A stretch of DNA of 64,000 nucleotides from Bin5 sp965218625 (GCA_965218625.1 CBDCLG010000003.1:67448-131447), one strand, 5' to 3'. Numbered from the stretch's first letter, positions 1-8,459 are shown. The notes: generated from the sequence alone by a model not told the origin. Numbers and translations are program-made.

Positions 1-264
1 CTGGCGTTGTCCGACGGCGACAAGATTCCCATCGAAGAGCGCGCCGCCGAGGAAGTGGCTGAAATCGGCAGGCGCCCGATCGCACCGACCGACGTACCCG
101 TCTACAATCCTGCCTTCGACATTACGCCCCACCGCTATCTCACCGGCATCGTGACTGAGGAGGGTATCTGCTACCCTCCCTTTACGGCGAGCCTGAAGGC
201 TGCGGTGGAGCGCGGACGGGCGGCAATCGAAGAGAAACGGGCGGGGAGGAGTAGGCAACAATGA
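1..264 (+). CDS. mtnA: S-methyl-5-thioribose-1-phosphate isomerase, C-terminal end (partial)
   Basis: The reading frame is open from base 1, so only the last 87 residues of the gene are in the window. The visible part carries the family's conserved C-terminal block: IPIEERAAEEV, then VYNPAFDITPHRYLTGIVTE, then YPPF. This matches MtnA, which isomerises methylthioribose-1-phosphate to methylthioribulose-1-phosphate in methionine salvage. It could instead belong to the related eIF2B-like or ribose-1,5-bisphosphate isomerase group, but NPAFDITPHRYLTGI is typical of MtnA. The stop codon overlaps the next start as ATGA, so it is translationally coupled to the LOG-type gene. Confidence 0.87.
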   Translation: MALSDGDKIPIEERAAEEVAEIGRRPIAPTDVPVYNPAFDITPHRYLTGIVTEEGICYPPFTASLKAAVERGRAAIEEKRAGRSRQQ

Positions 265-863
265 ACCTGGCCAGCCGCTTTTCTAACATCTGCGTCTTCT
301 GCGGCTCCAGCCCCGGAGCAGACGGCATCTATACGCAGCAAGCCGAGGCGCTTGGAGCGGAGATTGCGCGGCGAGGCTATGGCCTCGTCTACGGCGGCGG
401 CAACCTGGGCCTGATGGGCGCGGTCAGCCGGGCGGCATATGCAGGCGGCGCAACAGTCTTCGGGATCATTCCCGGTCCGCTCGCGGCGAAGGAGATAGCC
501 GGTGAGACGATAGGCAACCTCGAGGTTGTCGAAACGATGCACCAGCGCAAGGCTCGCATGGCCGAGCTGTCCGACGCGTTTGTAACCATGCCCGGCGGCA
601 TCGGCACGCTGGAAGAACTGTTCGAAACGATTTCATGGATCCAGCTGGGTATCCACAGCAAGCCGATGGGCCTGCTGAACGTAGACGGCTTCTTCGATCA
701 CCTGCTACAGATGCTCCGGTACCAGATTGCCCAGGGGTTTATCGCAGACCGATATCGGTCGCTGCTGGTTGTTTCCGATGACCCTGCCGAGCTGATCGAC
801 GGCCTGTTGCGCCACGAAACGCCGGCGAGTTCGGTAAAGTGGATCTCGGCGGAGCAGGCATAG
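261..863 (+). CDS. LOG family nucleotide phosphoribohydrolase (TIGR00730 type)
   Basis: This 200-residue Rossmann-like protein has GGGNLGLMG at residues 45-53, basic residues R96 and R99, and the hallmark PGGIGTLEE at residues 111-119. In the lysine-decarboxylase-like/LOG family these form the nucleotide pocket and catalytic site. Members cleave AMP or cytokinin ribotides to the free base and ribose-5-phosphate. The length is normal for the family. It overlaps mtnA by 4 bp and lies in a run of methylthioadenosine, SAH and SAM genes, so a role in adenine-nucleotide salvage is more likely than cytokinin production. The substrate cannot be read from the sequence. Confidence 0.88.
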   Translation: MNLASRFSNICVFCGSSPGADGIYTQQAEALGAEIARRGYGLVYGGGNLGLMGAVSRAAYAGGATVFGIIPGPLAAKEIAGETIGNLEVVETMHQRKARMAELSDAFVTMPGGIGTLEELFETISWIQLGIHSKPMGLLNVDGFFDHLLQMLRYQIAQGFIADRYRSLLVVSDDPAELIDGLLRHETPASSVKWISAEQA

Positions 864-949
864 CTGAATTCCTTCGCTTCTCGCGCGCCTCGCGCCCGCC
901 ACAGTGCGCACGGGAGATCAGGCCGCGCGCCTGCGGAGAATAGGCTTCA

Positions 950-1669
950 GTGCCAGATGGCAAGGACGAATTGAGACAGATCATTGCCCTCGGCGGCCAT
1001 ACGCTATCCGATTGCCGCGAAGACATGTCGCTGAGCCGTTATATTTTGGACCTGGCTGCGGCCGAATGCCCGCGCGTCTGCTTTCTCTCCCAGGCAAGCG
1101 GGGAGGAACCGTCCTATGTCCTGCGCTTCTATCGCCATTTTCTCGCGCTTGGCGCACAGCCGGCAGACCTGTCACTGTTCCAGCCCCATACCGCCGACAT
1201 CGAAGGATTTCTTCTGGCGCACGACGCCATCTATGTTGGCGGCGGCAACACGCTGTCGATGCTCTCGCTGTGGCGTGCCTGGGGGTTAGACTGTATTTTG
1301 CGCGCCGCCTGGGAGCAGGGAACAGTGCTGGCGGGCGTGAGCGCCGGCGCCATCTGCTGGTTTGAACAGGGGCTCACCGACTCCATCCCGGGCAAGCTCA
1401 GCGCCCTCGACTGCCTCGGTTTTCTGCCCGGCAGCTGCTCGCCGCATTACGACGGCGAGGCCGAACGCAGGCCCAGTTACCGTCGCATGGTTGCCGGGGG
1501 CGAAATCAAGCCCGGCTACGGCGTCGATGACCACGCGGCGCTACATTTTCGGGGCAAGGACCTAGCCGGCGTCGTGACTTCACGCGTATCTGCGTCCGCC
1601 TACCTGGTCGAAGGCGGCTCTGACGGCGTAACCGAGACCAGGCTCGAGGAAAGAAGCCTTGAATCTTAG
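950..1669 (+). CDS. Peptidase E-like serine hydrolase (S51 family)
   Basis: The protein has 239 residues. VGGGN at about 96-100 is followed by GVSAGAICWF, which places the nucleophile Ser131 on a tight elbow, and by SPHYD with His166. This arrangement matches dipeptidase E and the cyanophycinase relatives of family S51, which hydrolyse Asp-X dipeptides in the cytoplasm. The start is GTG at 950, with GGAGAA about 10 bases upstream and no better ATG in frame. It sits between salvage genes on the same strand. I see no catalytic link to them, so it may simply be co-transcribed. Confidence 0.82.
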   Translation: MPDGKDELRQIIALGGHTLSDCREDMSLSRYILDLAAAECPRVCFLSQASGEEPSYVLRFYRHFLALGAQPADLSLFQPHTADIEGFLLAHDAIYVGGGNTLSMLSLWRAWGLDCILRAAWEQGTVLAGVSAGAICWFEQGLTDSIPGKLSALDCLGFLPGSCSPHYDGEAERRPSYRRMVAGGEIKPGYGVDDHAALHFRGKDLAGVVTSRVSASAYLVEGGSDGVTETRLEERSLES

Positions 1670-1720
1670 CGACGGTTGCGCTCCCGCGCATGCCATTCAA
1701 GAGATCGAGATGGAACTACC

Positions 1721-2680
1721 ATGAGAATCGTCGTATCCGGTTCGATCGCCTATGACTATCTGATGTCCTTCCCCGGCCGTTTTACCGATCAGATCATTCC
1801 GGAAAAACTGACGCGATTGAGCGTCAGTTTTCTTGTGGATGACATGGTGCGGCAGCGCGGCGGCACCGCGGCCAACATCGCCTATTCGCTCAAACTTCTC
1901 GGCGGCGAGCCGATACTTCTTGGAACGGTCGGCCAGGACTTTGGCGACTACGCGGCCTGGCTGCAGGCGAACGGCATCCGCACCGACCATATCGTTGAAA
2001 TCCCGCACAAATTTACGGCCAGTTTCTTCGTCAGCACCGACGAGGAACAGAACCAGATCGCCAATTTCTACGCAGGCGCGATGAGCGACTCCAAAGAGAT
2101 CTCGCTGGCTGACCGCGGGCTGACCGACGCCGACGTGGTCATAATCAGCCCCAACGATCCGCAGGCAATGCTCAACTACGCGAGCGAGTGCCGCGACCTG
2201 GGTATCCCCTTCGCCTACGATCCCAGTCAGCAGACGGCCCGCCTCAGCGGCGAGGCGCTGCGCGCCAGCATACCCGGCGCCGGCTGGCTGATGGTCAACG
2301 ACTATGAGTTCGAGGTCATCCAGCAGAAGACCGGCTGGTCGAAGGAGCAGATTCTGCGCGAGGTGGGCACGCTCATCGTGACCGAAGGCCGGGTCGGCAG
2401 CTACATTTGCAGCGACGGCGAGGAGTTCAAAATTCCGGTCGCGCCGCCGCAGCAAAGGGTGGCCGAACCGACCGGCGTCGGCGATGCCTATCGCGGCGCA
2501 TTCTTTGCCGCCCACAGCGTCGGTCTGCCGGTCGATGTTTGCGGCCGCGTCGGTGCGCTCTGCGCCACCTACGTGCTTGAGCAGGTCGGAACGACCAACC
2601 ACCGGTTTACCCCGGCGGAGTTCCTCCGGCGCTACCAGGAATCCTTTGGCGAAGCGTTGGTCTGGGGAGAGCGGGTGTAG
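1721..2680 (+). CDS. adoK: Adenosine kinase (PfkB family, mycobacterial AdoK type)
   Basis: This 319-residue ribokinase-fold enzyme starts with SGSIAYDYLMSFPGRF and has FLVDDMVRQRGGTAANIAYS at about 38-57, YAGAMSD, and the C-terminal anion-hole motif TGVGDAYRGAF with the likely catalytic base Asp255. From memory, the N-terminal half closely follows Mycobacterium tuberculosis AdoK, which is a PfkB-type adenosine kinase. That supports adenosine to AMP, removing the product of AhcY encoded next door. The ATG at 1721 is chosen because the family motif begins three residues later. An earlier in-frame ATG at 1676 would add 15 residues that do not fit the family. Confidence 0.87.
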   Translation: MRIVVSGSIAYDYLMSFPGRFTDQIIPEKLTRLSVSFLVDDMVRQRGGTAANIAYSLKLLGGEPILLGTVGQDFGDYAAWLQANGIRTDHIVEIPHKFTASFFVSTDEEQNQIANFYAGAMSDSKEISLADRGLTDADVVIISPNDPQAMLNYASECRDLGIPFAYDPSQQTARLSGEALRASIPGAGWLMVNDYEFEVIQQKTGWSKEQILREVGTLIVTEGRVGSYICSDGEEFKIPVAPPQQRVAEPTGVGDAYRGAFFAAHSVGLPVDVCGRVGALCATYVLEQVGTTNHRFTPAEFLRRYQESFGEALVWGERV

Positions 2681-2948
2681 ACAATCTCTCAGAGGCGAAG
2701 GCGTAGAAGCCTTGCAAGCCGTGCCAGCTATCAAGGTTTCGACGGTTTGACTGTCGGCGTCGGTGCGTGTTGGCACTGCCGCCAATGAAGAGGAAGGTGA
2801 AGCAATTCAATCCAGTTTCTGAAAGGCTGAGACCTCCAGTTTGCTTTTTCGAAAGTCGAAAGAGAGCCCAATACGCTTCCGACGAAACACAACAAGTGTC
2901 GGACCAGAAGGAATCTCTCACAACACATTTTCGGGAGTCATTGATTCC
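2681..2948 (+). other. 268-base leader between adoK and ahcY
   Basis: No gene fits here. The stretch is less GC-rich near its 3' end and contains two short inverted repeats: TTTCGA-AAG-TCGAAA near 2848-2862, and an ACAC-aacaa-GTGT stem flanked by CCG/CGG near 2879-2902. A leader this long before ahcY could hold a promoter or an RNA regulator. It does not match the SAM-I, SAM-II or SAH riboswitch cores as I remember them, so no call is made. Confidence 0.3.
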
Positions 2949-4232
2949 ATGAACAGCGCAGCTAAGCAGGTCATTTACGACATAGCCGACATCACTCTGG
3001 CCGAAAAAGGCCGATTTCGCATGCAGTGGGCCGGCAAAGAGATGCCCGTGCTCGACCTGCTGGAAGAACGCTATCAACGCGAGCGCCCCTTCGAAGGCGT
3101 GCGCATGGCAGCCGCCATGCACGTCACCAGCGAGACCGCCAATCTGATGCGCGTCCTGCTCGCCGGCGGCGCCGAAATCGCGCTCTGCGCCAGCAATCCG
3201 CTCAGTACGCAGGACGACGTCGCCGCGGCCCTCGTCGCATACTACGAGATGCCCGTGTACGCCATCAAGGGTGAGTCGACCAGGCAGTACAACGAGCATA
3301 TCAATGCCGCGCTCGACACCGGGCCCCACCTGACCATGGACGACGGCATGGACCTGGTCGCCATGCTCCATACGCAGCGCAGCAATCTCCTGGACAATGT
3401 CGTCGGCGGCACCGAAGAGACGACAACCGGCGTCATCCGCCTCAGAGAGATGGCTGCCCAGGGCAAGCTGGCCTTCCCCGTTATCGCCGTCAACGACGCC
3501 ATGACGAAGCACTTCTTCGACAACCGCTACGGGACCGGACAGAGCACGATGGACGGCATCATCCGCGCGACCAACGTGCTCCTGGCGGGCAAGACATTCG
3601 TGGTCGGCGGGTACGGCTGGTGCAGCAAAGGGATCGCCATGCGCGCCAAGGGGCTTGGCGCAATCGTAGTCGTCACCGAAGTCGACCCGATGCGGGCGTT
3701 GGAAGCGCTAATGGACGGCTTTCAGGTGATGCCGATGGCCCGCGCGGCAGAGGTTGGCCACATTTTCTGTGCCGCGACCGGGGACATTCACGTGCTGGAC
3801 CGCCACCACATGGAGCAGATGCGCGACGGGGCAATTCTTGCCAACAGCGGCCACTTTGACGTGGAGATCAACCTGAAGGCGCTCGAAGAGATGTCGGTGA
3901 AGATCACGCGAGTGCGGGACTTTCTCGACGAATACACGCTGGAAGACGGCCGCCGGCTCTACGTAGCGGGCGAGGGACGCCTCGTGAACCTGGCCGCGGC
4001 CGAGGGCCATCCCAGCGCCGTCATGGACATGAGCTTTGCCAACCAGGCCCTGGCCGCCGAGTACCTGCTGAAGCATGCCGACCAGTTGGAAGGAAATGTC
4101 TACGATATGCCGGAGGAGCTGGACCGGGAGATCGCCGCGCTAAAACTCAACGCAATGGACGTGCAGATCGATACGCTTACGCCCGAACAGGAAGCCTACC
4201 TGAACGAATGGACACTGGGCACTGCCGAATAG
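2949..4232 (+). CDS. ahcY: Adenosylhomocysteinase
   Basis: AhcY reversibly splits S-adenosylhomocysteine into homocysteine and adenosine, relieving product inhibition of methyltransferases. The 427-residue product opens with YDIADITLAEKGRFRMQWA and EMPVLDLLEERY. It has the substrate-domain sequence NDAMTKHFFDNRYGTGQS, and the NAD-binding GGYGWCSKGIAMRAKGLGA at about residue 220. The length is that of the compact bacterial form. The ATG at 2949 fits the family N terminus; an upstream in-frame start at 2841 would add 36 atypical residues. It is flanked by adenosine kinase and SAM synthetase, so the three genes cover the methyl cycle. Confidence 0.96.
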   Translation: MNSAAKQVIYDIADITLAEKGRFRMQWAGKEMPVLDLLEERYQRERPFEGVRMAAAMHVTSETANLMRVLLAGGAEIALCASNPLSTQDDVAAALVAYYEMPVYAIKGESTRQYNEHINAALDTGPHLTMDDGMDLVAMLHTQRSNLLDNVVGGTEETTTGVIRLREMAAQGKLAFPVIAVNDAMTKHFFDNRYGTGQSTMDGIIRATNVLLAGKTFVVGGYGWCSKGIAMRAKGLGAIVVVTEVDPMRALEALMDGFQVMPMARAAEVGHIFCAATGDIHVLDRHHMEQMRDGAILANSGHFDVEINLKALEEMSVKITRVRDFLDEYTLEDGRRLYVAGEGRLVNLAAAEGHPSAVMDMSFANQALAAEYLLKHADQLEGNVYDMPEELDREIAALKLNAMDVQIDTLTPEQEAYLNEWTLGTAE

Positions 4233-4278
4233 GAACTGGACCCGCCCCAGCATGGTGCGGCAGTCAGGAGACCAACAT

Positions 4279-5497
4279 ATGAGCAGTACTTTCATGACCG
4301 CCCCTTCGCTGTTGTTCACAAGCGAATCGGTGACCGAAGGGCATCCCGACAAGATGTGCGATCAGATCAGCGACGCCGTTGTAGACGCCATTATTTGCCA
4401 GGACCCCAACGCGCGCATCGCCTGTGAGACCGCCGTCAAGACCGGCTTCGTGATGCTCCTTGGTGAGATTTCGACCAGGGCAACCGTCAACTACGACGAG
4501 CTTGTGCGGTCGGTGGTCAAGGAGATCGGTTTCGACAGCAGTGAAAAGGGCTTTGACGGCGACTCCTGCGGCGTTCAGGTCGCCATCGCCTCGCAGTCGC
4601 CCGACATTGCCCTCGGCGTAGACCGGGCCCATGAGTTCAAGTCGGAAGAGGATGGACAGCGAGGAGGATGAAATCGAGTCGATCGGCGCCGGCGACCAGG
4701 GCATGATGTTCGGCTTCGCCTGCAACGAGACGGCTACGCTCATGCCGCTCCCCATCTTCCTGGCGCATAAGCTGAGCCGCCGGTTGGCGGAGTTGAGGAA
4801 GGACAACGTGCTTCCCTGGCTGCGTCCGGACGGAAAGTCTCAGGTCACCGTGGAGTACAGTTACGGCAGACCGAAACGCATCCATACTGTGTTGATCAGC
4901 ACGCAGCACGCGGCGGATGTCTGCAAGGAAAGGATAGAACGCGAGCTGATCGAAGAGTGCATTATGCCAGCTCTGCCTCCTGAGCTGGTGAGGGAAAAAC
5001 CGCTGATCTACGTGAACCCAACCGGCCGCTTTGTGGTCGGCGGGCCAATGGGCGATGCCGGACTGACAGGGCGCAAGATCATCGTCGATACCTACGGCGG
5101 CATGGGTCGTCACGGCGGGGGTGCATTCAGCGGCAAGGACTGTACGAAGGTCGACCGCAGCGGCGCCTATGCAGCCCGCTGGGTAGCCAAGAACATTGTC
5201 GCAGCCGGCCTGGCCGATCGCTGCGAAATCCAGCTTGCCTACGCCATCGGAGTCGCACAGCCCTTGAGCGTGAACGTCGAGACCTTCGGCACGGGCAAAG
5301 TTGACGACAGACGTATCGACGAGCTGATTGAAGCACACTTCGACCTGCGGCCCGGTGCAATCATACGCGACCTGGGTCTGCGGAAACCGATCTACCGCCA
5401 AACAGCCGCCTACGGTCATTTCGGGCGCGAAGACATCAGTCTTCCTTGGGAGGATACGACTAAGGCCGCGAAATTGCGCCGGGACGCCAACCTCTGA
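4279..5497 (+). CDS. metK: S-adenosylmethionine synthetase, interrupted by one frameshift
   Basis: MetK makes SAM from methionine and ATP. The first frame (4279 to about 4660) encodes LFTSESVTEGHPDKMCDQIS and ISTRATVNYDELVR. The second frame, which reads on to 5497, encodes EIESIGAGDQGMMFGFACNE, the HTVLISTQHA region, NPTGRFVVGGPMGDAGLTGR, and GGGAFSGKDCTKVDRSGAYA. Together they make a full MetK of about 405 residues. The frames are joined by one extra base somewhere in 4645-4665; removing one G from GATGGAC restores a smooth reading frame. AGGAG lies 8-12 bases before the ATG at 4279. An essential gene split by a single base suggests sequence error; a true pseudogene is less likely. Confidence 0.9.
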
Positions 5498-5582
5498 GAG
5501 CGGTCTGACGTCGACGGCTTGAATGCAGATACCGAAAGCTCCGTACCATTCTTCCTGAGTTTTCGTAACGCCCAACAGACAA

Positions 5583-6554
5583 ATGGCAATGAAAACCCAA
5601 CAACAGGACAGCGCCGGCACTTTTGCGGCGGTTAGAGCGCCTTCAGTTTTCTGGATCATCGTCGCTGCGTCTTCCTGCCTGGGCCTCTTTTTCGTCTTCT
5701 TCATGGTCGTTCAAGGCTACCGGGACGGCCTGCAACGGGGGGAAGCCCAGAAGAGGCAGCACGTTGCCATCCTGCTGCAGCGGGCTTCGGACTATTTGGA
5801 TGAAGGACGGCGACAGGAGGCCCTTGCCGCCTACAATTCGGTCCTCCAGCTGGACGCCCGCAATGCCTCTGCTCTCCACGCTATCAGCACAGTGGAGGCG
5901 ATGCCGACGGCTGCGGCCGAACCGGTTGAGCAGACCGGGCCAAGTCCAATCGAGTTGGAATGGAACGAAGCGCTTGCTCAGCTGGGAGCCGGCAACCTGG
6001 AGGAAGCCATCGCCCGTTTCCTCCGCATCCAGGCCGCCCAGCCGGACTTTCGAACCGAGGAAGCGGTCCAAGCGCTATTCAGTGCCTATGTCGAACTCGG
6101 AAGGAAAAGGGCCGGCGCCGACCAGTTGGAAGAGGCCGTACAACTTTTCGACAGTGCCCTCGAGCTGAGGCCGACCGATAGCGATGTCCGCAATGAACGC
6201 AACATGACCGCCGGATACGTTGATGTCAAGACCTACTGGGGCGCGGACTGGTCGCGAGTGATCGGTATCCTGGAGAAGCTCTACCAGCGCGATCCGGGCT
6301 TTCGCAATGTGGAGTACCTGTTACAAAGGGCGCACGTGGAATTCGGAGACAGTCTTGCCAGCGAGGGGGCCTGGTGCGCCGCCGTCGCCGAATACACGAG
6401 CGCTATCGCAGTCCTCGACTGGATGGAGCTGCGAGTGAAACGTGAAGGCCTGGCCGTTCGCTGTGAGGCACAAATGAAGAACGGCGCGGCAAGGTCCGGC
6501 GCTGCAATTGCCGGCGCTTCTCCTTCGGACCGTTGGCAGGTCGCGCTGGCATAG
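5583..6554 (+). CDS. Membrane-anchored TPR-repeat protein of unknown role
   Basis: The 323-residue product has one N-terminal membrane span at about 21-44 (FWIIVAASSCLGLFFVFFMV) followed by alpha-helical repeats. Residues about 60-90 (ASDYLDEGRRQEALAAYNSV) and 130-165 (NEALAQLGAGNLEEAIARFL), plus a third block near 180-210 (ADQLEEAVQLFDSALELRP), have the tetratricopeptide spacing with small residues and P/D caps. It is probably a scaffold facing outward or inward on the membrane. No catalytic motif is seen. It follows metK by 85 bases and is followed by a MITE-like repeat. Specific function unknown. Confidence 0.75.
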   Translation: MAMKTQQQDSAGTFAAVRAPSVFWIIVAASSCLGLFFVFFMVVQGYRDGLQRGEAQKRQHVAILLQRASDYLDEGRRQEALAAYNSVLQLDARNASALHAISTVEAMPTAAAEPVEQTGPSPIELEWNEALAQLGAGNLEEAIARFLRIQAAQPDFRTEEAVQALFSAYVELGRKRAGADQLEEAVQLFDSALELRPTDSDVRNERNMTAGYVDVKTYWGADWSRVIGILEKLYQRDPGFRNVEYLLQRAHVEFGDSLASEGAWCAAVAEYTSAIAVLDWMELRVKREGLAVRCEAQMKNGAARSGAAIAGASPSDRWQVALA

Positions 6555-6610
6555 ACCCGCGAGCCTATGCTGGCAAGTCGCGGGGGCGCTGCCGCGCTGC
6601 CAGAGAGCAG

Positions 6611-6829
6611 GGCGATTGCATCTAATTTGGCCAAGACCAGCGACACTACCTGATTAGAGCCCAACAGCGAAAAAACAGCCGAAAACAGCGAATCGTTGTA
6701 GGAGCGCCCCTTGTGGGCGCCCTTCCGGAGTTCGGTATCCTGGCTGAAAACGATTGACAATTGGTAGGGGCGCCCCTTGTGGGCGCCCTTCATGGGATAT
6801 TTTGGCCTCCGGTTTTAGATGCGTTTGCC
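6611..6829 (+). repeat. MITE-like interspersed repeat, copy A
   Basis: This intergenic element of about 219 bases is shared with 18491-18644 and 37615-37854, in the same orientation. It begins GCGATTGCATCTAAT and ends with TTTAGATGCGTTTGCC, so its termini are imperfect inverted repeats built on GCATCTAA. The left 75 bases (CCAAGACC.GCGACACTACCTGAT and GCCGAAAACAG) are conserved in all copies. The palindromic unit GGGGCGCCCC-TTGT-GGGCGCCC occurs twice here (6698-6722 and 6764-6788). Reverse-strand open frames over it encode repeated KGAHKGRPY-like peptides and are spurious. No transposase is present, so mobilisation in trans is only an inference. Confidence 0.75.
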
Positions 6830-6849
6830 CTGGCCAGAGAGTCCAATTG

Positions 6850-6878
6850 TTGATTTTGTCGCGGTGAGCGGCTATAAT
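6850..6878 (+). promoter_or_regulatory. Sigma-70-type promoter for the tRNA cluster
   Basis: TTGATT at 6850-6855 and TATAAT at 6873-6878 are separated by 17 bases. The predicted start falls about 9 bases before tRNA-Pro, as expected for a stable-RNA transcript. The promoter abuts the right end of repeat copy A. Confidence 0.75.
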
Positions 6879-6893
6879 GCAGTACTGCTGAAA

Positions 6894-6969
<76 letters not shown>

Positions 6970-6971
6970 TT

Positions 6972-7041
6972 GCGGGTATAGCTCAATGGTAGAGCGCCGG
7001 CCTTCCAAGCCGACGATGCGGTTCGATCCCCGCTACCCGCT
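6972..7041 (+). tRNA. tRNA-Gly (anticodon TCC), with an odd T stem
   Basis: The acceptor GCGGGTA pairs with TACCCGC, the D arm is GCTCAATGGTAGAGC, and the loop CTTCCAA gives anticodon TCC. Two positions are abnormal. The outer pair of the anticodon stem is C.A (CCGGC against GCCGA). The T arm reads GCGG-TTCGATC-CCCGC, one G short of the GCGGG/CCCGC stem expected for this tRNA. Either this is a degenerate tRNA, or one base was lost in sequencing of a GGG run; the latter fits the other indels in this window. Confidence 0.85.
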
Positions 7042-7064
7042 CTCGGGCCTCCAATTTCAAGGTG

Positions 7065-7136
7065 GGATCGGTAGCTCAATGGCAGAGCAAGGAGCTCATA
7101 ACTCCTGGGTTACAGGTTCGAGTCCTGTCCGATCCA
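7065..7136 (+). tRNA. tRNA-Met, elongator type (anticodon CAT)
   Basis: The acceptor GGATCGG (7065-7071) pairs with CCGATCC (7129-7135) and the discriminator is A. The anticodon stem AGGAG/CTCCT holds the loop CTCATAA. The T arm is ACAGG-TTCGAGT-CCTGT. The first acceptor pair is G-C and the anticodon stem lacks the three G-C pairs of initiators, so this is an elongator. A tRNA-Ile whose C is modified to lysidine shares the CAT anticodon and cannot be excluded by eye. Confidence 0.88.
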
Positions 7137-7416
7137 CTCTCCTCTCCTTATCCCTCCTCCTTGCTGCCAGCAACTTACCTCAAGCTTTCCGCTCGCTCGG
7201 GCGCCGCTCAACCTGAATTCAGCGATTTCCAGCCACACCTCGGTCGAGACCCGGCATGGGCGCCAGCCATGTTACGCCTGTCTACCGATTCCGCCTTTCC
7301 GTTCCGCCATTGGATTTCTGAATCGGGCGCACGGCCCTATGCTATAATTGCAGGGCGTACCGCGCTTCACTATCTCGGACTTGCCTGGTCGGAAGCCGCG
7401 ATCGAGGACCAATTTG

Positions 7417-8395
7417 ATGCAGAATCCGGATACCCTGGCCGACGATACCGTCCGGCAGCAGACACAGATCCGCAGCGGTTTCATCGCTGTCATAGGCCGG
7501 CCCAACGTCGGCAAATCCACTCTCCTCAACCTGCTTCTGGGGCAAAAGATCGCGATCACCAGCGACAAGCCCCAGACGACCCGCGATCAGATTCTTGGCA
7601 TCCGTACCGACGAAGACGCGCAGCTCATCTTTTTCGACACACCGGGCATCCACCAACCCCGCAACAAGCTGGGCAAACACATGGTCAATGTGGCCGAACA
7701 GACCATCATCAACGATGCCGACCTGATACTGTGGCTCGTCGACGTCAATTCGCCGCCAACGAGCGAGGACCGGTTGATCGCCGAACGCCTGGAGGAGATT
7801 CAGCGGGCAGCCGATTTGCCCAACCTTCTGATCGGAGCCAACAAATGGGATGTCTGGCAGGGCGGCGACATCGACGCGCGCAAGGCCGAATACGCCGCGC
7901 TGCTCCACTGGCTCGCCGCCGAGAAAGGACAGGACTCGACGCCGGTCTTCCTCCTGAGCGCAATCAACGGTGACGGCGCAGAAGAATTAGTCGCGTCGCT
8001 TACCGAACTCCTCCCACCCGGACCCCTCTTCTACCCCAGCGAACAGGTCACGGACCTCTCGATGCGCTTCATCGCGGCCGAGATGGTACGCGAAAAGGCG
8101 TTGCTTCTACTGCGGCAGGAGATTCCGCACAGCCTTGCAGTGGTGGTCACCGAGTGGAACGAGCGCAGCGCGGAGATGACACACATCGCCGCCACAATCT
8201 ATGTCGAACGCCATAGCCATAAGGGCATCGTGCTGGGAAGCAAGGGCGCGATGATCCGCGAGATCGGACGGGCGGCCCGACCTGCAAATCGAGGAGATGG
8301 TCGGGACGCAGGTTTACCTTGAACTCTGGGTCAAGGTCTTGCAGAAGTGGCGCCGCAATGAGAACCATCTTCGCAGGCTGGGCTATCGGGCGTGA
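7417..8395 (+). CDS. era: GTPase Era, C terminus displaced by a frameshift
   Basis: Era is a GTPase that binds 16S rRNA and helps mature the 30S subunit. Visible motifs are G1 GRPNVGKS (27-34), the QTTRDQILGI switch region, G3 DTPG (74-77) and G4 NKWD (142-145), followed by the KH domain IVLGSKGAMIREIG. After about 8278 the reading frame leaves the family. A +1 shift restores LQIEEMVGTQVYLELWVKV and a stop at 8395. Removing one C from the CCC run at about 8277-8279 gives a seamless 326-residue Era, so a homopolymer error is likely. The ATG at 7417 has GAGGACC upstream; TATAAT at 7343-7348 may be its -10 element. Confidence 0.92.
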
Positions 8396-8459
8396 CGCGC
8401 CTCGCGTGCGATTCGCTTGTTGCCGGTTCGACATCAACGCACCTGAGTGGCCGGATCCT

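Noticed and set aside
1697..2785. 362-codon minus-strand open frame
   Set aside because: It is antisense to adenosine kinase and has no recognisable motif.
2820..2850. AGGCTGAGACC, similar to the TPP riboswitch CTGAGA element
   Set aside because: The second conserved element (CTGAT..GGATAATACC..GCG) is missing and the gene downstream is ahcY.
4640..4670. Programmed ribosomal frameshift in metK
   Set aside because: No slippery sequence or downstream structure is evident, MetK is not known to use one, and several other genes here carry similar one-base breaks.
6281..6793. Minus-strand open frame with repeated KGAHKGRPY-like peptides
   Set aside because: It crosses the TPR gene and the interspersed repeat. 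The peptide comes from the palindromic repeat unit, not from a gene.
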